Below, in pieces: positions 33,721-44,837 of a DNA stretch of 64,000 bases; within the stretch, counting starts at the first letter, position 1, and each line of letters begins with the position of its first letter. The notes below the pieces were generated by a model that did no database searches, had not been told where the DNA came from, and saw only the letters and a list, made by a program, of their open reading frames with translations. Position numbers and translations under genes: made by a program. Source of the stretch: Simmondsia chinensis (Eukaryota > Streptophyta > Magnoliopsida > Caryophyllales > Simmondsiaceae); contig JAGTTD010000007.1 of NCBI GenBank assembly GCA_018398585.1, forward strand, positions 35,740,911 through 35,804,910, in the 5' to 3' direction.

Positions 33721-34977
33721 AATGTAAAATACCCAAACCGACCTCTTCCCGTGGACATAAAGCAAGTACAGTATGAAGAGGGGTGGATGCGTCCCATTGT
33801 GGACTTCATTCTGCAAAACAAGATACCTGAAGACAAAAAGGAAGCACGAAAGCTGCAGCGACAAGCAGCCCGTTTTGTGATGATCAATCAACAACTTTAT
33901 AAAAGATCATTCACGTACCCCCTACTGAAATGCCTGACCCAGGAAGAGGGAGATTACGTGCTAAGGGAGATCCATGAAGGAATCTGCGGGGTGCACGTCG
34001 GGAAACGAACGTTAGTAAGAATGGCGCTCAGAAGCGGGTACTTTTGGCCTACCATGGAAAGAGATGCCAGCACGTTGGTTCGGAAATGTGATAAGTGTCA
34101 GAAATTCGCACCGTTAATTCACGCCCCGGCAGTACAACTACACCCTATCATTGACCCCATACCTTTTGACCAGTGGGGGATGGATATCCTGGGTCCATTT
34201 CCATTAGCCAACGGGCAAAGAAAGTTTCTAATAGTGGCCGTGGGCTACTTCAGTAAATGGGTAGAAGCGGAGGCAGTAGCTAGTATTACCAACCACGTCA
34301 CCCGCCAATTTCTGTGGAAAAATATTATAACGCATTTTGGAATCCCGCGAGCCATCATAACGGATAACAGAACACAGCTCAGCTCACCACGATTCTGTAA
34401 CTATTGCCAGCACATGAAAATTTCCCTCCACTTCGCATCTGTGGCCTACCCTCAAAGTAACGGACAAGTAGAGGCCGAGAACAAACAGATACTTGTTGGG
34501 TTACGGCGAAGGTTGGACGATGCAGAAGGAAAGTGGTTAGAAGAGTTACCCAGTGTCCTTTGGGCCCACCATACTGTCTACCGAGTAGCCACCGGGGAAA
34601 CCCCTTTCATGTTGGTTTACAGTGCCGAGGCCGTGATCCCAGTAGAAGTAGGAGAACCTAGTCATCGGACCCAAGGTTACCGTCAACCTGAAAATGAAGA
34701 GTTACAGAGATACTTCCTTGATCTAATCGACAAAGCTAGGGAAAATGCTCTCCTCCACATAATGGCTCAAAAGCAACGGATATCTCAGCATTATAATAAA
34801 CATGTAAGGCCCAGAAGCGTGGAGGTGGGAGACTTGGTGCTGCGTCGAGCAAGCATTACTCACGGTATCGGATCAGGAAAAGTAGCCGCCAACTGGGAAG
34901 GCCCCTATCATATACATGTGAAGTTAGGAAATGGAAGCTATAAGGTGCAGCGTCTCGACGGTACTGAGGTACCGTGA
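33499..34977 (+). pseudogene. Element T integrase (end of RNase H to C-terminus)
   Basis: Open for 492 codons. The HHCC zinc domain is at about 33970-34110 (EGICGVHVGKRTLVRMA, YFWPTMERDASTLVRKCDKC). The catalytic core has DQWGMDILGPFPLANGQRKF (first Asp), GIPRAIITDNRTQL (second Asp) and YPQSNGQVEAENKQI (Glu). The C-terminal SH3-like part has VEVGDLVLRRASITHG and NWEGPYHIHVKLGNGSYKVQ. It inserts element DNA into the genome. All three catalytic acidic residues are present, but the rest of pol is broken. Confidence 0.93.
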
Positions 34978-35398
34978 TCCTGGAATATGAAAAATCTCAA
35001 GAAATACCACACATGAAAAACCGTGATATGCGTGTAACAATCAGACTTCTTAAATCACTCGGATAGTAAATGTGGATGTCTTGAAGTTCGCATAATTACA
35101 AAAATGTACGCCAATATATAATATATCAGTATATGTAATATAGTATTATATCTATGACATCGTGCGTTACAACTTAGAAACAGCAGCTAGAATACCACCC
35201 TTGGGTTACGGCTAAACAAAACACGCGTATGGGTTGCTATTACAAAACAGGCGTAAACGTAGGGCCGAAAAGGAGGATCCTTCCCACACTAGGAGGAACC
35301 CTTATCTAGAAAGCTCCTAAGATAAAGAGTAACTACGATTGCTGGCTACTAGTCCCTTCTCTTGAATGTGAAATATTCTGATGAAGTTGGTCGGCCAC
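34978..35398. other. Spacer between integrase and the antisense gene of T
   Basis: AT-rich, with AATATATAAT-like stretches at 35110-35150 and no ORF. It would hold the 3' ends of both the sense pol transcript and the antisense gene. The counterpart in Z is 62983-63460. Confidence 0.55.
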
Positions 35399-38330
35399 TC
35401 ACTGAAGCAACTCCTGGCCCAAACCGGGACGACTCTGAAGCAAACGGCGAGCAAAGTTGGAGAGACCCGAGGTAAAACCCCGCCAGTAAGAGGAACTCAT
35501 CAAACCGCGAAACTCCAGACTAACCTTTAACTGAGCAACGGCTCCTGCGGCACTCTCCACGGCTCTCAAACCCTCCACCTGACAGCATTGCATCTCGTCT
35601 TGTAGCCTCTCTAAGCGCGCCTGGCAAGACGTCAACTCTTCCTTCAATCCTTGCGCCTCCAAAGAAGCCTTTGCGTGCATTTCTCGAAACCTTTGGGCCT
35701 CTTGCGCCTCTCTTTCTTTCTCTTCACTGGTCCTCTGGGCCTCTTGCATTGCTCTCTCTTTCTCTTTGTGGCTTCGATTCGCCTCCTCTAGTGCCATGTC
35801 CTTCTCCTTTTGTAGTACAGAAAGCGTTTGGGCCTCTTCCTCTCTAGCCGCCCTCATCTCCTGCATAGTCACGGCCTAGTCTTTTTTCTCTCCCTCCAAC
35901 CTAACAAGCTCCTTAGCTGCCGCTTCCTTCTCTTGGAACCACCCGGTAACCATGGCAGAAGACCACGAGCTAATCTGCAACCACGCCACAAACAAGTAAG
36001 TTCAATGGTGGCCATAAAATATCAAAACGTAATAGAAACACTACCTTTAAAGCATAAGTCGCAACCGTATCTCCTGTAGCAGCCGGCGGCACTTCCGAGG
36101 GTAGGGCAGCATGACTCGTCTTTTGAATACGGTCCACACCGTCACGAGGAGAGAGGATAGAGGAACTGTCAAAAGACGGGACCTCAGGAGGAAAGCTCCC
36201 ATCACCAGCAGCCGCCTCATCCCCCAAGGAGGAAGGTTCCGGTCCAAAAGAGGTACCGTGAAAAGGATCCGGCACTGCCGACAGGTCAATTCGAAAGAAA
36301 GGAGGAAACCTGTCAGGACTACCGTTGCCCTCAGCATCCAGGTCGCCAAACAAAGGAGTAGAAGGAGGTGTTTGGCTCGGCGGCTCAACAGAGGCTGGGA
36401 CCCTTTCCACAACATCCTCCCCTGAAACTACCTCCCTGTGAATGGGTCTCCCAGGGTCTTCTTCAACCACTGTTATCTCCTCCGCTCCTAAGGGCTCGTT
36501 CTGAACATCAAGATCAACCGCCTCTGTCATAGTGGCAGCAGGAGCGTTTTTTGCTGTATCTTCAAGCGAACGACTTGGGGGCTCCATAGCGGCAGCAGTA
36601 GCTGCCCCCTCCATCTCACCAGGCAAGGGCTCAGCCGTTTCCATAGCCACGGCCACAGGCACGGCTCCGGCCACCCCCTCTGAAGGAGGAGGCAATGGCT
36701 CATCTGGATCCACAGCAATAGAAACGGTTGCGCTCCCTGGTGAGCCAGCTACGGTCTCAGGTAAAACACTCGATATCTCATCACCAGAGCAGGGAGCGCT
36801 CCCTACCAACCGAGACGCTTTAGGTACCGCCTCTTTAGCAGGAGCAGACCTCTCCAAAGCAGGAGAAGCTTGTACAATGGGGACTCTGGTCACATCCCCT
36901 TGAGAGGCAGATCTCCTTCTAGATGGTCTCTCCACTTGAGCCGTACCTCCAGCTTTCCTTTGTTTCTTTGGATGCGGTTGAGGGAACTCCTCCCTACTTT
37001 CAACAGAGGTTCTTTTTTCCTTCCTGGGGGGCTTCCGACCTTCAACGGCCCCGTCGCCACCTTGACGACAATCCTCCGTGAGCTGAACGATATCCACGTC
37101 AACCTCCTGCCCTGCGATGACGGTAGCCAGAAGCGAGTTAGGATAAATAAAAATAGACGGCGCCAAAAGAAAGAAAAAAGAGGGGGAAAAAGAGAGGAAG
37201 GCTTCTCCCCTTAGGCCAAATGTTCGCTTACCACTAACCGGTCGGGCACATAAACCTGCTTTTATACGCACGCGTTCCTGAGCCAAAACTTCCTTGGCAA
37301 CCACAAAACGAGAGTCTAACTCCTTCTCAAAATATCGGACCACCTCCTTATCAAGAGGAGAGAGCTCGTCTGCGGAAGGAACCTTGCTCTTATACACTTT
37401 AGTCCAATATGTGGGGAGGAGTAGGGGTTGCGCAGGTCTTACCCAAACAAATTTGTTTTGCCAAAAATTTAACTTAGAAGGATTATTCTCCACAAACTTC
37501 ACCCCAGCCTTGCCCTCAAATGTCACTACTCCCCTTAGTTGCCTAACCCTAAATAAATATTCAAAACTACGTGTGGAAGGGGTTAATCCCGCCACGAAAC
37601 AAGTAACTAAATACCCATAAATATTCCTAAACCCATTTGGGCTAATCTGACTAGGGCATAAAGAGTATTGTCTAAAAACCCACTCTAATATACTGGGCAA
37701 GGGAAATCTCAACCCTGCCTCCAAAGAATCAACCGTAACCGAAAAGGAGCCCGGATGACAGGGGAACAAAATGTTATCATTCTACCTCGGTCCTATAAAC
37801 TCATAGTCATCAGGAAAATAAAACCTATCTCGAAATTGTTTAATCCATTCAGCGGAAGACAGAGAAGATACAAATGACCCCAGAGGAAGCGTCTGCGCCA
37901 CATCCGGAAGCTGGGCATGAACCGCCTCCTCCTCTTGGGATTGCGCAGGTAAAGGAGCCAATCGTGACAACGGTTCCACCGTTAAACCCTCCTCTGCAGA
38001 AGTTTCCCCAGTACTGCCCTGGTGACCTTGACCTAGCCATGATCCTTTTGGAGCCATTCTCTATTAAAAAAAAAAAAAAAGGGAAGAAGAAAAAAGAGGT
38101 TAGATGAAGAAAACCTTACCCCGATAATTTTGAGGTGGCCCACCAGAATTCCCCGTGGGCAAAGTAAGAGTATTCATCCCTGAAGACAAGGAGACATTTT
38201 TCGAACTCGGCCAACAAAAAGAAGGGGATACCGCCTGGTCAAGTAGCATCCCCCCCTTGATTGCCGGACTTGTAGCTATATTCGCGAGAAAATCGGAAAT
38301 AATCTAGGCATTTTCATCAGAATCCTCCAT
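35399..38330 (-). pseudogene. Antisense four-exon gene of T, Transposase_28-like domain plus coiled coil
   Basis: Exon 1 38330-38120 (starts MEDSDENA), intron 38119-38061 (GTAAGG ... pyrimidine run, AATAG), exon 2 38060-37232 (MAPKGSWLGQGHQ; SVTVDSLEAGLRFPLPSILE; QYSLCPSQISPNGFRNIYGY), intron 37231-37112, exon 3 37111-36045 (low complexity, Pro/Glu/Ala-rich, basic patch KPPRKEKRTS), intron 36044-35975, exon 4 35974-35399 (heptad-rich coiled coil EKERAMQEAQRTSEEKEREA). Exon lengths keep phases 0, 1, 0 as in Z. The 'GLRFPLP...PSQI.PNG' block is that of the Pfam family for putative gypsy-type transposon proteins. Damage: a frameshift and stop in exon 1, stops at 37782 and near 35877, and an early stop at 35399. 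Intron 2 (120 bp) is open in frame, so the reading frame 37769-35970 crosses it. Molecular function unknown. Confidence 0.82.
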
Positions 38331-38671
38331 GGAAGCTCTGACGAACAGCTCAGGGTTCGAAAATTTTTGGAGAAATAAGGAAAATGTTCGAAAAAGCCAG
38401 AATCACACTGTAAGATCAACAAAATATCCTCAAACTAATGATGAATTACGTTGAAATCAGGACAAAAACCGGTTATAAGTAGAAAGAAGAGATAGGGTTT
38501 ACTGGAGAGAAGGTTTCGCTGTAGAAGAAAAAGGGGGTTTAGGGTTTTAGAAAGTAAAACGGTAATAAATGCCCTGAGATGAGAGGTGACAGCCAAAAAA
38601 AGAGGGTGGCTACACGTCACCCCACATTTAAAAGACCTCGAACACAGCGCCATTTACATAAGCCCAGAACG
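38331..38671. other. Upstream region of the antisense gene of T
   Basis: Corresponds to 59640-59981 in Z. It is conserved in both (on the gene strand, 'CCCTAAA..CC...CTTCTTC' pyrimidine-rich leader) and would hold its promoter and 5' UTR. No clear TATA box was identified. Confidence 0.45.
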
Positions 38672-39222
38672 CAGCCTTAACGGCTGGGGGCTCTTGCTTA
38701 ACGTTACTTAGTTTTTTTTTCCTTAGTTTAGGTACGCAGTTTTGCCTTTCCCAGCTCTGATGGCTGGGGGCTCTTGTTTAACATTACTTAGTTTGTTTTT
38801 CCTTAGTTTAAGTACGTTGTTTTGTCTTTCCCAGCCTTGCCGGCTGGGGGCTCTTGTTTAACATTGCGTTGTTTGTTTTCCTTAGTTTAAATACGTTGTT
38901 TTGTCTTTCCCAGCCTTGCCGGCTGGGGGCTCTTACTTAATGTTACTTAGTTTGTTTTTCCTTAGTTTAGGTACGCTGTTTTGTCTTTCCTAGCCTTACT
39001 GGTTGGGGGCTCTTATTTAACGTTGCTCAGTTTGTTTTCCTTAGTTTAAATGCGTTGTTTTGTCCTTCCCAGCCTTGCCGGCTGGGGGCTCTTGTTTAAC
39101 GTTACTTAGTTCATTTTCCTTAGTTTTAGTACGTGTTTTTGTCTTTCCCAGCCTTGCCGGCTGGGGGCTCTTACTTAACGTTACTTAGTTCGTTTTCCTT
39201 AGTTCAAATACGTTGTTTTGTC
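38672..39222. repeat. Hairpin minisatellite 1 of T, 79-80 bp x 7
   Basis: Units start at 38672, 38752, 38832, 38911, 38991, 39070 and 39149. Each contains CCCAGCC-TTGCC-GGCTGGG, a perfect 7-bp stem in most units, followed by GGGCTCTTG...GTTTTCCTTAG. The same hairpin recurs in the homologous array of Z (58640-59650). Confidence 0.9.
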
Positions 39223-39660
39223 TCGTCAGCTGAGAAGCCCGCGATGGTATAAGTCCCGCCTAACACCGGGACTGGCGGTAGCTCTCATCAGCTGAGAAGC
39301 CCGCGACGGTATAAGTCCCGCCTAACACCGGGACTGGCGGTAGCTCTCATCAGTTGAGAAGCCCGCGACGGTATAAGTCTCGCCTAACATCGGGACTGGC
39401 GGTAGCTCTCATCAGCTGAGAAGCCCGCGACGGTATAAGTCCCGTCTAACACCGGGACTGGCGGTAGCTCTCATCAGCTGAGAAGCCCGCAACGGTATAA
39501 GTCCCCCCCTAACACTGGGACTGGCGGTAGCCCTCATCAGCTGAGAAGCCCGTGACGGTATAAGTCCCGCCAAACACTAGGACTGGCGGTAGCTCTCATC
39601 AGCTATGAAGCCGGCAACGGTGTAAGTCCCACCTAACAATGGGACCGGCGGTACATAACC
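39223..39660. repeat. Hairpin minisatellite 2 of T, 62 bp x 7
   Basis: Unit: CAGCTGAGAAGCCCGCGACG, GTATAAGTCCCGCCTAACAC, CGGGACTGGCGGTAGCTCTC and AT. Each has the stem AGTCCCG/CGGGACT with an 8-nt loop. The homologous array in Z has 61-bp units with the shorter stem GTCCC/GGGAC. Confidence 0.9.
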
Positions 39661-39927
39661 CACCGGCATAAGAGCCTCGCTCATGACAACAGAAAAGTCA
39701 TTGTTTTACAAAAACGGGGTAATAAAATAGATAGTAATCTCATAACACATCACTGGGAAAAACACCAAGCAGCATCTGCTCCGACAGAAACAGGGATCAA
39801 AAATAAAAAGGAAAAGTTATAAAACAGACTTCTAACAAAAACTAAAGCCTATGTCACAACTCAAAGGCAAGAAAGGTAAAAACCTAAGCCAAAGGAACCG
39901 CTAAGAGTGCCAGTGTACAGAGCATAA

Positions 39928-41164
39928 TTATACAAAAGTCATAACGATACAAAAAGAGAACACCCACATCCATAAAACCAAACACCTGTTTCTACCACCT
40001 AGAAAACTCTCTCCCATAAAGGCCATGAACGGTGCCATAGGATCATCGCCACAGCGAAATAAGGACCCTGAGTAAGGAAACAACTGCGCCTGTACATTGC
40101 AGCGATGATTCCCCAAGTAGACTATACATCCACGCTGATCCCCATGAAGAGTACACCTGAACACTTGATTATGGGCGGTAAAAGCTAGGTGATCCCTTGT
40201 CACAGTAAAACTAGTGATCACCGGATCCCATCTACCTCTGGACTAGGGCAGCCGAACATATAAACGAAACCGCCTCTCCTCAGAAGAAGGATCCTCCAAA
40301 TGAGACAGCGTCCACACGGTAAATACTGGACTCCTTAACGTAACCAAGCAAAGAATGGGGAGATTTGTTGAAGTCTCCCACCACTTTGAAAGCTTGGCAT
40401 CCCCACAAGCAAAAACGTTTTTGCAAACCGAGTCGGGGAGCGGCATTCTGCAAGAGGTACGAGTGGCAGTATCCCATCGAACTATGTAAGGGCAAGCTTG
40501 AGCATCTCCCAAGTAGTGTCCCCAATTCGACAAAAAAATACAACTCTCCACCCAAACAGACGTGGTCTACAAGGGAAACATTTCTGGGACCCACATCCAA
40601 GCTCCCTCAGAAGTTCCAGCTGCCCTCCCAAAAGTATACATGGTACGCGCTAGGCCAAGGACCCCAGTAAGACTGGGACAAGTTGAGTACTAGTAGATAA
40701 AGGTAAAAACCAAAATCCACAGCAGTATCAAAACACCCAAATACCAAGTTCAAAGGAGAATCAGCATAACCCATAGAGACCCGTCAGGAAGAGGAACCAT
40801 TTGGAGCATCCCCACAGAAGGGTTACAAACGAACAGCCGAGAGAGGTTGTAATCATGGTACAACAACAAGCCGCCAGCCACACCCAAAACATGAACGTTA
40901 TCAGTCAAAATCTCCAGTACCTCTGTAGGGACGACTGGAGAAAAATATCCCAAAAAAGGAAAAAGCCTCCAAATCATCACGGCGCGAGTTAGTCTCAGGC
41001 TGCAAGAAAAATCCATCCGCGGTACAGCTCAGAGAGTGAAAAGACTACTGTCTAACAAAGTCATCGTTAAAAAGCAGGCTATGAGCAAACGACAAAACAC
41101 AGGAAAACCTTAAGATCGACTTAGCAGGGAGCCACGACCAAATTTCGCAAGTAACATCATCCAT
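39928..41164 (-). pseudogene. Antisense F-box / F-box-associated protein gene of T
   Basis: Minus-strand start ATG at 41164. The N-terminus is MDDVTCEIWSWLPAKSILRF and SCV, a recognisable F-box (LP.K..LRF.CV). The rest is like an F-box-associated domain: VVPTEVLEILTDNVHVLGVA, GGLLLYHDYNLSRLFVCNPS, GDAQACPYIVRWDTATRTSC, FTAHNQVFRCTLHGDQ, YLGNHRCNVQAQLF. F-box proteins join SCF ubiquitin ligases through SKP1 and choose substrates with the C-terminal domain. Here a stop near 41065 and frameshifts near 41000, 40740 and 40500 break the frame. The homologous stop of Z falls near 40023, and T reads on to 39928. The gene runs opposite to gag-pol, 204 bp from the 3' LTR. Confidence 0.78.
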
Positions 41165-41353
41165 AATAGAAGGAGAAAAGCAAGCGAGCGAAGAACAAAA
41201 ATTCAAAAAAATTACTTCATGGTTAAAAACGCCTTGTAAAGGGTGGCCTACTAAAGCACACTTTTAAAACCAAGATTTTGAGAAATACCAACCCTACATG
41301 CAAAGGTATTTATAACAAAACACTTTGGGACAAAAAATACCTTTTTTCCCCCA

Positions 41354-41368
41354 AAGTGGGGGGCTAAC
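41354..41368 (+). promoter_or_regulatory. Polypurine tract of element T
   Basis: AAAGTGGGGGGCTAAC-type purine run directly before the 3' LTR; identical in element Z (inverse at 56080-56098). It primes plus-strand DNA synthesis. Confidence 0.75.
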
Positions 41369-41728
41369 TGTTAAGGAAAACACCATTTGCTAAGACAACC
41401 GCCTCCCCAAGAAGAGGGCGTTATGAGCATACCCTAGTGAACAGCCGCCAAGGACAACTACCGCAACCCTAGCCTTAGCGATACTTCTATACCCTGGCGG
41501 TACTCCTACACCCTAGCGGTACTTCTATACCCTAGCGGTGCTCCTACACCCAGGCGATATGCCTACACTCAGGCTGTACTGCCACACCCCCACGCCCAAA
41601 CTAGGTTTTCCCACATAGCACCAAGGAGCCCCCTCTTAACTACAATAAATATAGCAAGCAATACAACAAAGAAGGGAACTTGAGCTCGATTCTCCCTTAA
41701 AATATCCCAACCAAAAAACCCCGAAACA
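41369..41728 (+). repeat. 3' LTR of element T
   Basis: TGTTAAGGAAAACACC ... CCCCGAAACA, 360 bp. Same as 29481-29914 apart from fewer 20-bp units and about 13 substitutions. Confidence 0.92.
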
Positions 41729-41733
41729 AGTGG

Positions 41734-43185
41734 CAAATCTGAAGTGGCATTGTTAGTTCAAGCCCAATTTCCCAAAGCCATTAAACGCATTTGGAGTGCC
41801 AAAGGATTAGAGTTTGTTCTTCGTGACAAAAATTGTAATGAATGTTTGACTCTTTTAGGGATGAATTAAACAAAGATTGTAATGAAAACTGACTCTTTTA
41901 AGGTTGAATTAAATGAGATTGTAACGGAAAACTGACTCTGTTAGGATTGAGTTAAACTAAGATTGTAACAAAATTTGACCTTTTTAGGGTTCCATTCAAC
42001 AAAAATTATAAGGAAAACTAACCCTTTAGAGTTAAATTAAACAAAGATTATGAGAAAAACTGACCCTTTTAGGATTAAGTTAAACAAAGATTGTAATAAA
42101 AACTGACCTTTTTAGGACTACATTAAACTAAGATTCTAACGAAAATTGACCCTTCTTTTAGGGTTGAATTAAGAAGAGGGAGAACCGCCGGTGATGGTGG
42201 TTGGTATGGGTTGTGGGAGGCATGTGCTGGTGGTTGGAATGTCGGTGGTGCCAGTGCTGGTTAGGCGTCGATGACGGTGTAGTGCAGCGGAAGGTGACGG
42301 TCAAACTTGAAAGGCCGGTCAATGCTTAACATTCTTGCTTATCAAAACCGTTGGGAGTTAGAGTGCCAGTTGCATATCAAAACGAAGCTCTCGAAAAGTT
42401 TATGCAACCCTTACAATTGTTCATGGTTTAAAGAAAAGATAACAAAGACGTGGTCGGAGTTTTTTTGACGTGGTAGTGATTCGCAGCTTATATAAGTTAA
42501 CCATGAGACTTAAACAAACATAACTCTAAATCCCTTTCAAGTCCAATCAACCATCAAAAGAAAGCCATTTAATATTTCTATAGAACCAGAATGATTTCTC
42601 GAGCTTTTGGGTCAAAGAAAGCATATAAAATGTAAACCGCGCCACCAAACCCCTTCGCTTAGGTCAAATAACTTACGTAAAACTTAAAACATGTGTAACT
42701 TTCAATCTGTAAAGAGTTGTAGATCAAATTTTACATCAAAACGAAACTCTTTAAGAGTTCTAAGCACCCATAGATATTTTTTGAACTTTTAATGATAGAA
42801 AGTAACTAAAAAGTGATATGGGCATGCTAGATGCGGGTAAGGCATATAGCTTATCTTATAACTTAAAATGGGCCTTACCTTTCAATCCGTAATAGATCAA
42901 ATTTTATATCAAAACGAAGCTCTTGAATAGTTCTAAGAATCTATGCTGATGTTTTGAGCCTTTGAAGAAAAGCGGCATAAGGTATGCGGCCATATCTCAC
43001 TTTATACAATCAAGCCCCTTTTTTCAAACTTTGCTCTAGTAAGCTCTTTCCAATCATAGAGAATGTCAAGGAATCCCAAAAAAAGGCTGAAAATTATCTT
43101 ACTTGATACTAGAAGGGCTTGAGTCTTACAGGAAATATTAAACTATTGTAAGAAACATCAAGATAGGTGTGAGCTTATGATCCTT
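41734..43185. repeat. Element X body (5' side), diverged repeats, no gene
   Basis: 41820-42180: about six diverged units of roughly 55-60 bp (AAACAAAGATTGTAAYGAAA then CTGACYCTTTTAGGGTT). 42330-42970: three diverged units of about 200 bp sharing CATATCAAAACGAAGCTCT and TTTCAATCYGTAA. No protein domain. Confidence 0.65.
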
Positions 43186-43204
43186 CCCACAGATGGCCCC
43201 AAAA
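43186..43204 (-). promoter_or_regulatory. Primer binding site of element X
   Basis: On the minus strand TTGGGGCCATCTGTGGGAAG lies directly inside the 5' LTR, one change from the T site. It sets the strand of X. Confidence 0.75.
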
Positions 43205-43654
43205 TGTTTACAATGAATTTGATCAATGTGCTTATTCGTTGCATTGGAGTCCTGTATGAGGTGGGGTTCATAAGGATGAGCTAAACTCAAGCTCTAGCTA
43301 CATGCCCGACCTGATATCCCTTGACTTAAGATGAGGTTTGCAATGGAGTGGGGGGAGAGAGAGAGTGGTAGAAAGAGTGAGAAAGAGTGAGTGAGGGAGA
43401 GTGAATGAGAGAGGGTGAGTAAGAGAGAGTGGTCTCAGGGGTCAGGAGAGGATGAGAGAGTGAAACTTTATTCCCTCTATGTAGAGATTTAAGTTGGATA
43501 GAAGTCCGGTTCAGGGGTGCTGAGCACCCGATTACTAGGTGCCCCTCCTTGGGAGTCCGTCTCTGGGCGCCCCTCTTTGGGAGCCCATTCTGGGCCGCCC
43601 CTATCTGGGCCATAGATACCTAGGCAAGTAAATGCCAAGCTAATATTATAAACA
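43205..43654 (-). repeat. 5' LTR of element X
   Basis: Plus-strand reading TGTTTACAATG ... ATTATAAACA, ended by TSD CCACT (43655-43659). Carries GGGCGCCCCTCTTTGGGAGC-like short repeats at 43545-43610. Confidence 0.87.
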
Positions 43655-43755
43655 CCACTTGAATCCGTAGAACCACTATGGAAAAGGGCGGATAACTATA
43701 TTTCAGCTGAAGACATCATGTCAATTGCGTTCAACAAGTACTTTTGATAATTTTT
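43655..43755 (+). pseudogene. Element Y gag, continuation
   Basis: Directly after the TSD the frame resumes with LESVEPLWKRADNYISAED, matching the end of the gag core in T (NANKYITTED). It stops at about 43750. Confidence 0.75.
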
Positions 43756-44203
43756 TGGGGCGGCACTAATGTGGAATGATGCCAACTAACTTGGTAGGGG
43801 GCTTGCCAAAAAGCATGGCTGGGGGTTACTGCCAACCAGCTTGGCGGGGCCTACCACTAATAAGTTTGGTAGGGGGCTGCCGCCTACACGTTGGACTCTA
43901 GCTTGATGTTTTGTACTAAGGGATGGCGTGTCAAGTTCTTATAAGTCAAAGTTGTTTTTCTTTCTTGTACTAAGGGTGTAGAGGCATGTTCATTGTATTT
44001 GTATGGTTTCATAGTCAAAGTGCTACTCATTATTTGTTGACGTGGTTGGTTAACGCTACTCATTGACACTACTCACATTTGCTATTCACTATTTTTTGAA
44101 GTGGTTGGTTAACACTACTAATTGACTCTACTCACATACACTACTCCCTATTTGTTGACATGGTAGGTGGTCACTACTCATTGATGCCACTTACAAGCGC
44201 AAC
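43756..44203 (+). mobile_element. Element Y body left of C: short repeats, no pol
   Basis: 43760-43880 has three units like AACTTGGTAGGGGGCTTGCC. 44010-44200 has diverged units with CACTACTCATTGACACTACT and TTTGTTGACGTGGTTGGT; these continue at 50123-50230 beyond element C. No protease, RT or integrase sequence lies between gag and these repeats, so Y lost pol or never had it. Confidence 0.55.
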
Positions 44204-44208
44204 TCATT
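44204..44208. other. TSD of element C (TCATT)
   Basis: Perfect copy at 50118-50122. Confidence 0.93.
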
Positions 44209-44808
44209 TGTCACGATCTTGGATGCGTGACTTAAGATTCAAGGATTAGGGTGATCCAAGAATTTGGTTGATAAGGAGTTTAGAGTTAAGATGAGAGAAA
44301 GAAGGTGAAATTTAGATGAGAAGTAGAGAGAATTAAAGACGAGAAAGAGAAGTGTTCATTTCATATTTGTTTGGATACCAATTACAAGTATATGTCTCCC
44401 TATTTAAGCTACTTACAACAATTCAAATGAATTAGGCGGGAAATAACCGCCACAAGTAAAAAGGCGGGAAGGGGAAGGGAGGAGCGTGTTGCTTGTAACC
44501 GCTTCTTGATGTTCTAGATTCTTCTAATACATTTCCTTTATTTTAATTGGCTAATTAATTGAATTAATACCCAATTTATATTTATTAATACCGGGTGTTA
44601 GTTCAATTAAGAATGGGCCATTACAAGTACTAACGGGCTGGGCCTAAGGTAGTGTCATGACATCCTCAGGCAGCGAACCAGGCTGAGCCTTGACAAACCT
44701 CTGGCAGCGAACCGGGTTGAGCCTTGACAGTCCGCTGGGCCGGACCTTAACAAACCTCTGGCGCGAACTTGAGCGGACCCAGACACGAGTTGGGGCAGAC
44801 CCGTGACA
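44209..44808 (-). repeat. 3' LTR of element C
   Basis: 600 bp; plus-strand reading TGTCACGATC ... CCCGTGACA. About 98% identical to 49518-50117. Confidence 0.95.
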
Positions 44809-44822
44809 GTGCCTTCCCTATG
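44809..44822 (-). promoter_or_regulatory. Polypurine tract of element C
   Basis: Minus strand CATAGGGAAGGCAC directly before the 3' LTR. Confidence 0.65.
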
Positions 44823-44837
44823 AAACGATCCTTGTCC

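Larger units (their letters stand above)
29481..41728 (+). mobile_element. Element T: Tat-lineage Ty3/gypsy with antisense genes
   Basis: LTRs 29481-29914 and 41369-41728 (TGTTAAGG ... CGAAACA), flanks AGTAG and AGTGG (5-bp TSD with one change), primer site TTGGCGCCATCTGTGGGAA and a polypurine tract. Order: LTR, gag, protease, RT, RNase H, second (archaeal-type) RNase H, integrase, then antisense spliced gene, two hairpin minisatellites, antisense F-box gene, LTR. A second RNase H before integrase and antisense extra ORFs are known traits of the Tat lineage. All genes have stops or frameshifts. LTR divergence counted by eye outside the minisatellite is about 13 in 355. Confidence 0.93.
25097..43654 (-). 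mobile_element. Element X: non-autonomous LTR retrotransposon interrupted by element T
   Basis: LTRs at 25097-25484 and 43205-43654 in direct repeat, a TGGCGCC-type primer site next to the right LTR on the minus strand, and a 5-bp TSD CCACT define the insertion. Without T it is about 6.3 kb. No gag or pol domain was found in 25485-29480 or 41729-43185; instead it holds several tandem-repeat blocks. It is therefore a LARD-like passenger that would need proteins of a Tat-lineage relative. Confidence 0.85.

Noticed and set aside
35828..37620. Plus-strand ORFs opposite the antisense gene of T
   Set aside because: The minus-strand reading is conserved with Z and Y; the plus-strand frames are not.
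38672..39660. CRISPR-like arrays of regular repeats
   Set aside because: Units are contiguous tandem repeats without unique spacers, in a plant retrotransposon.
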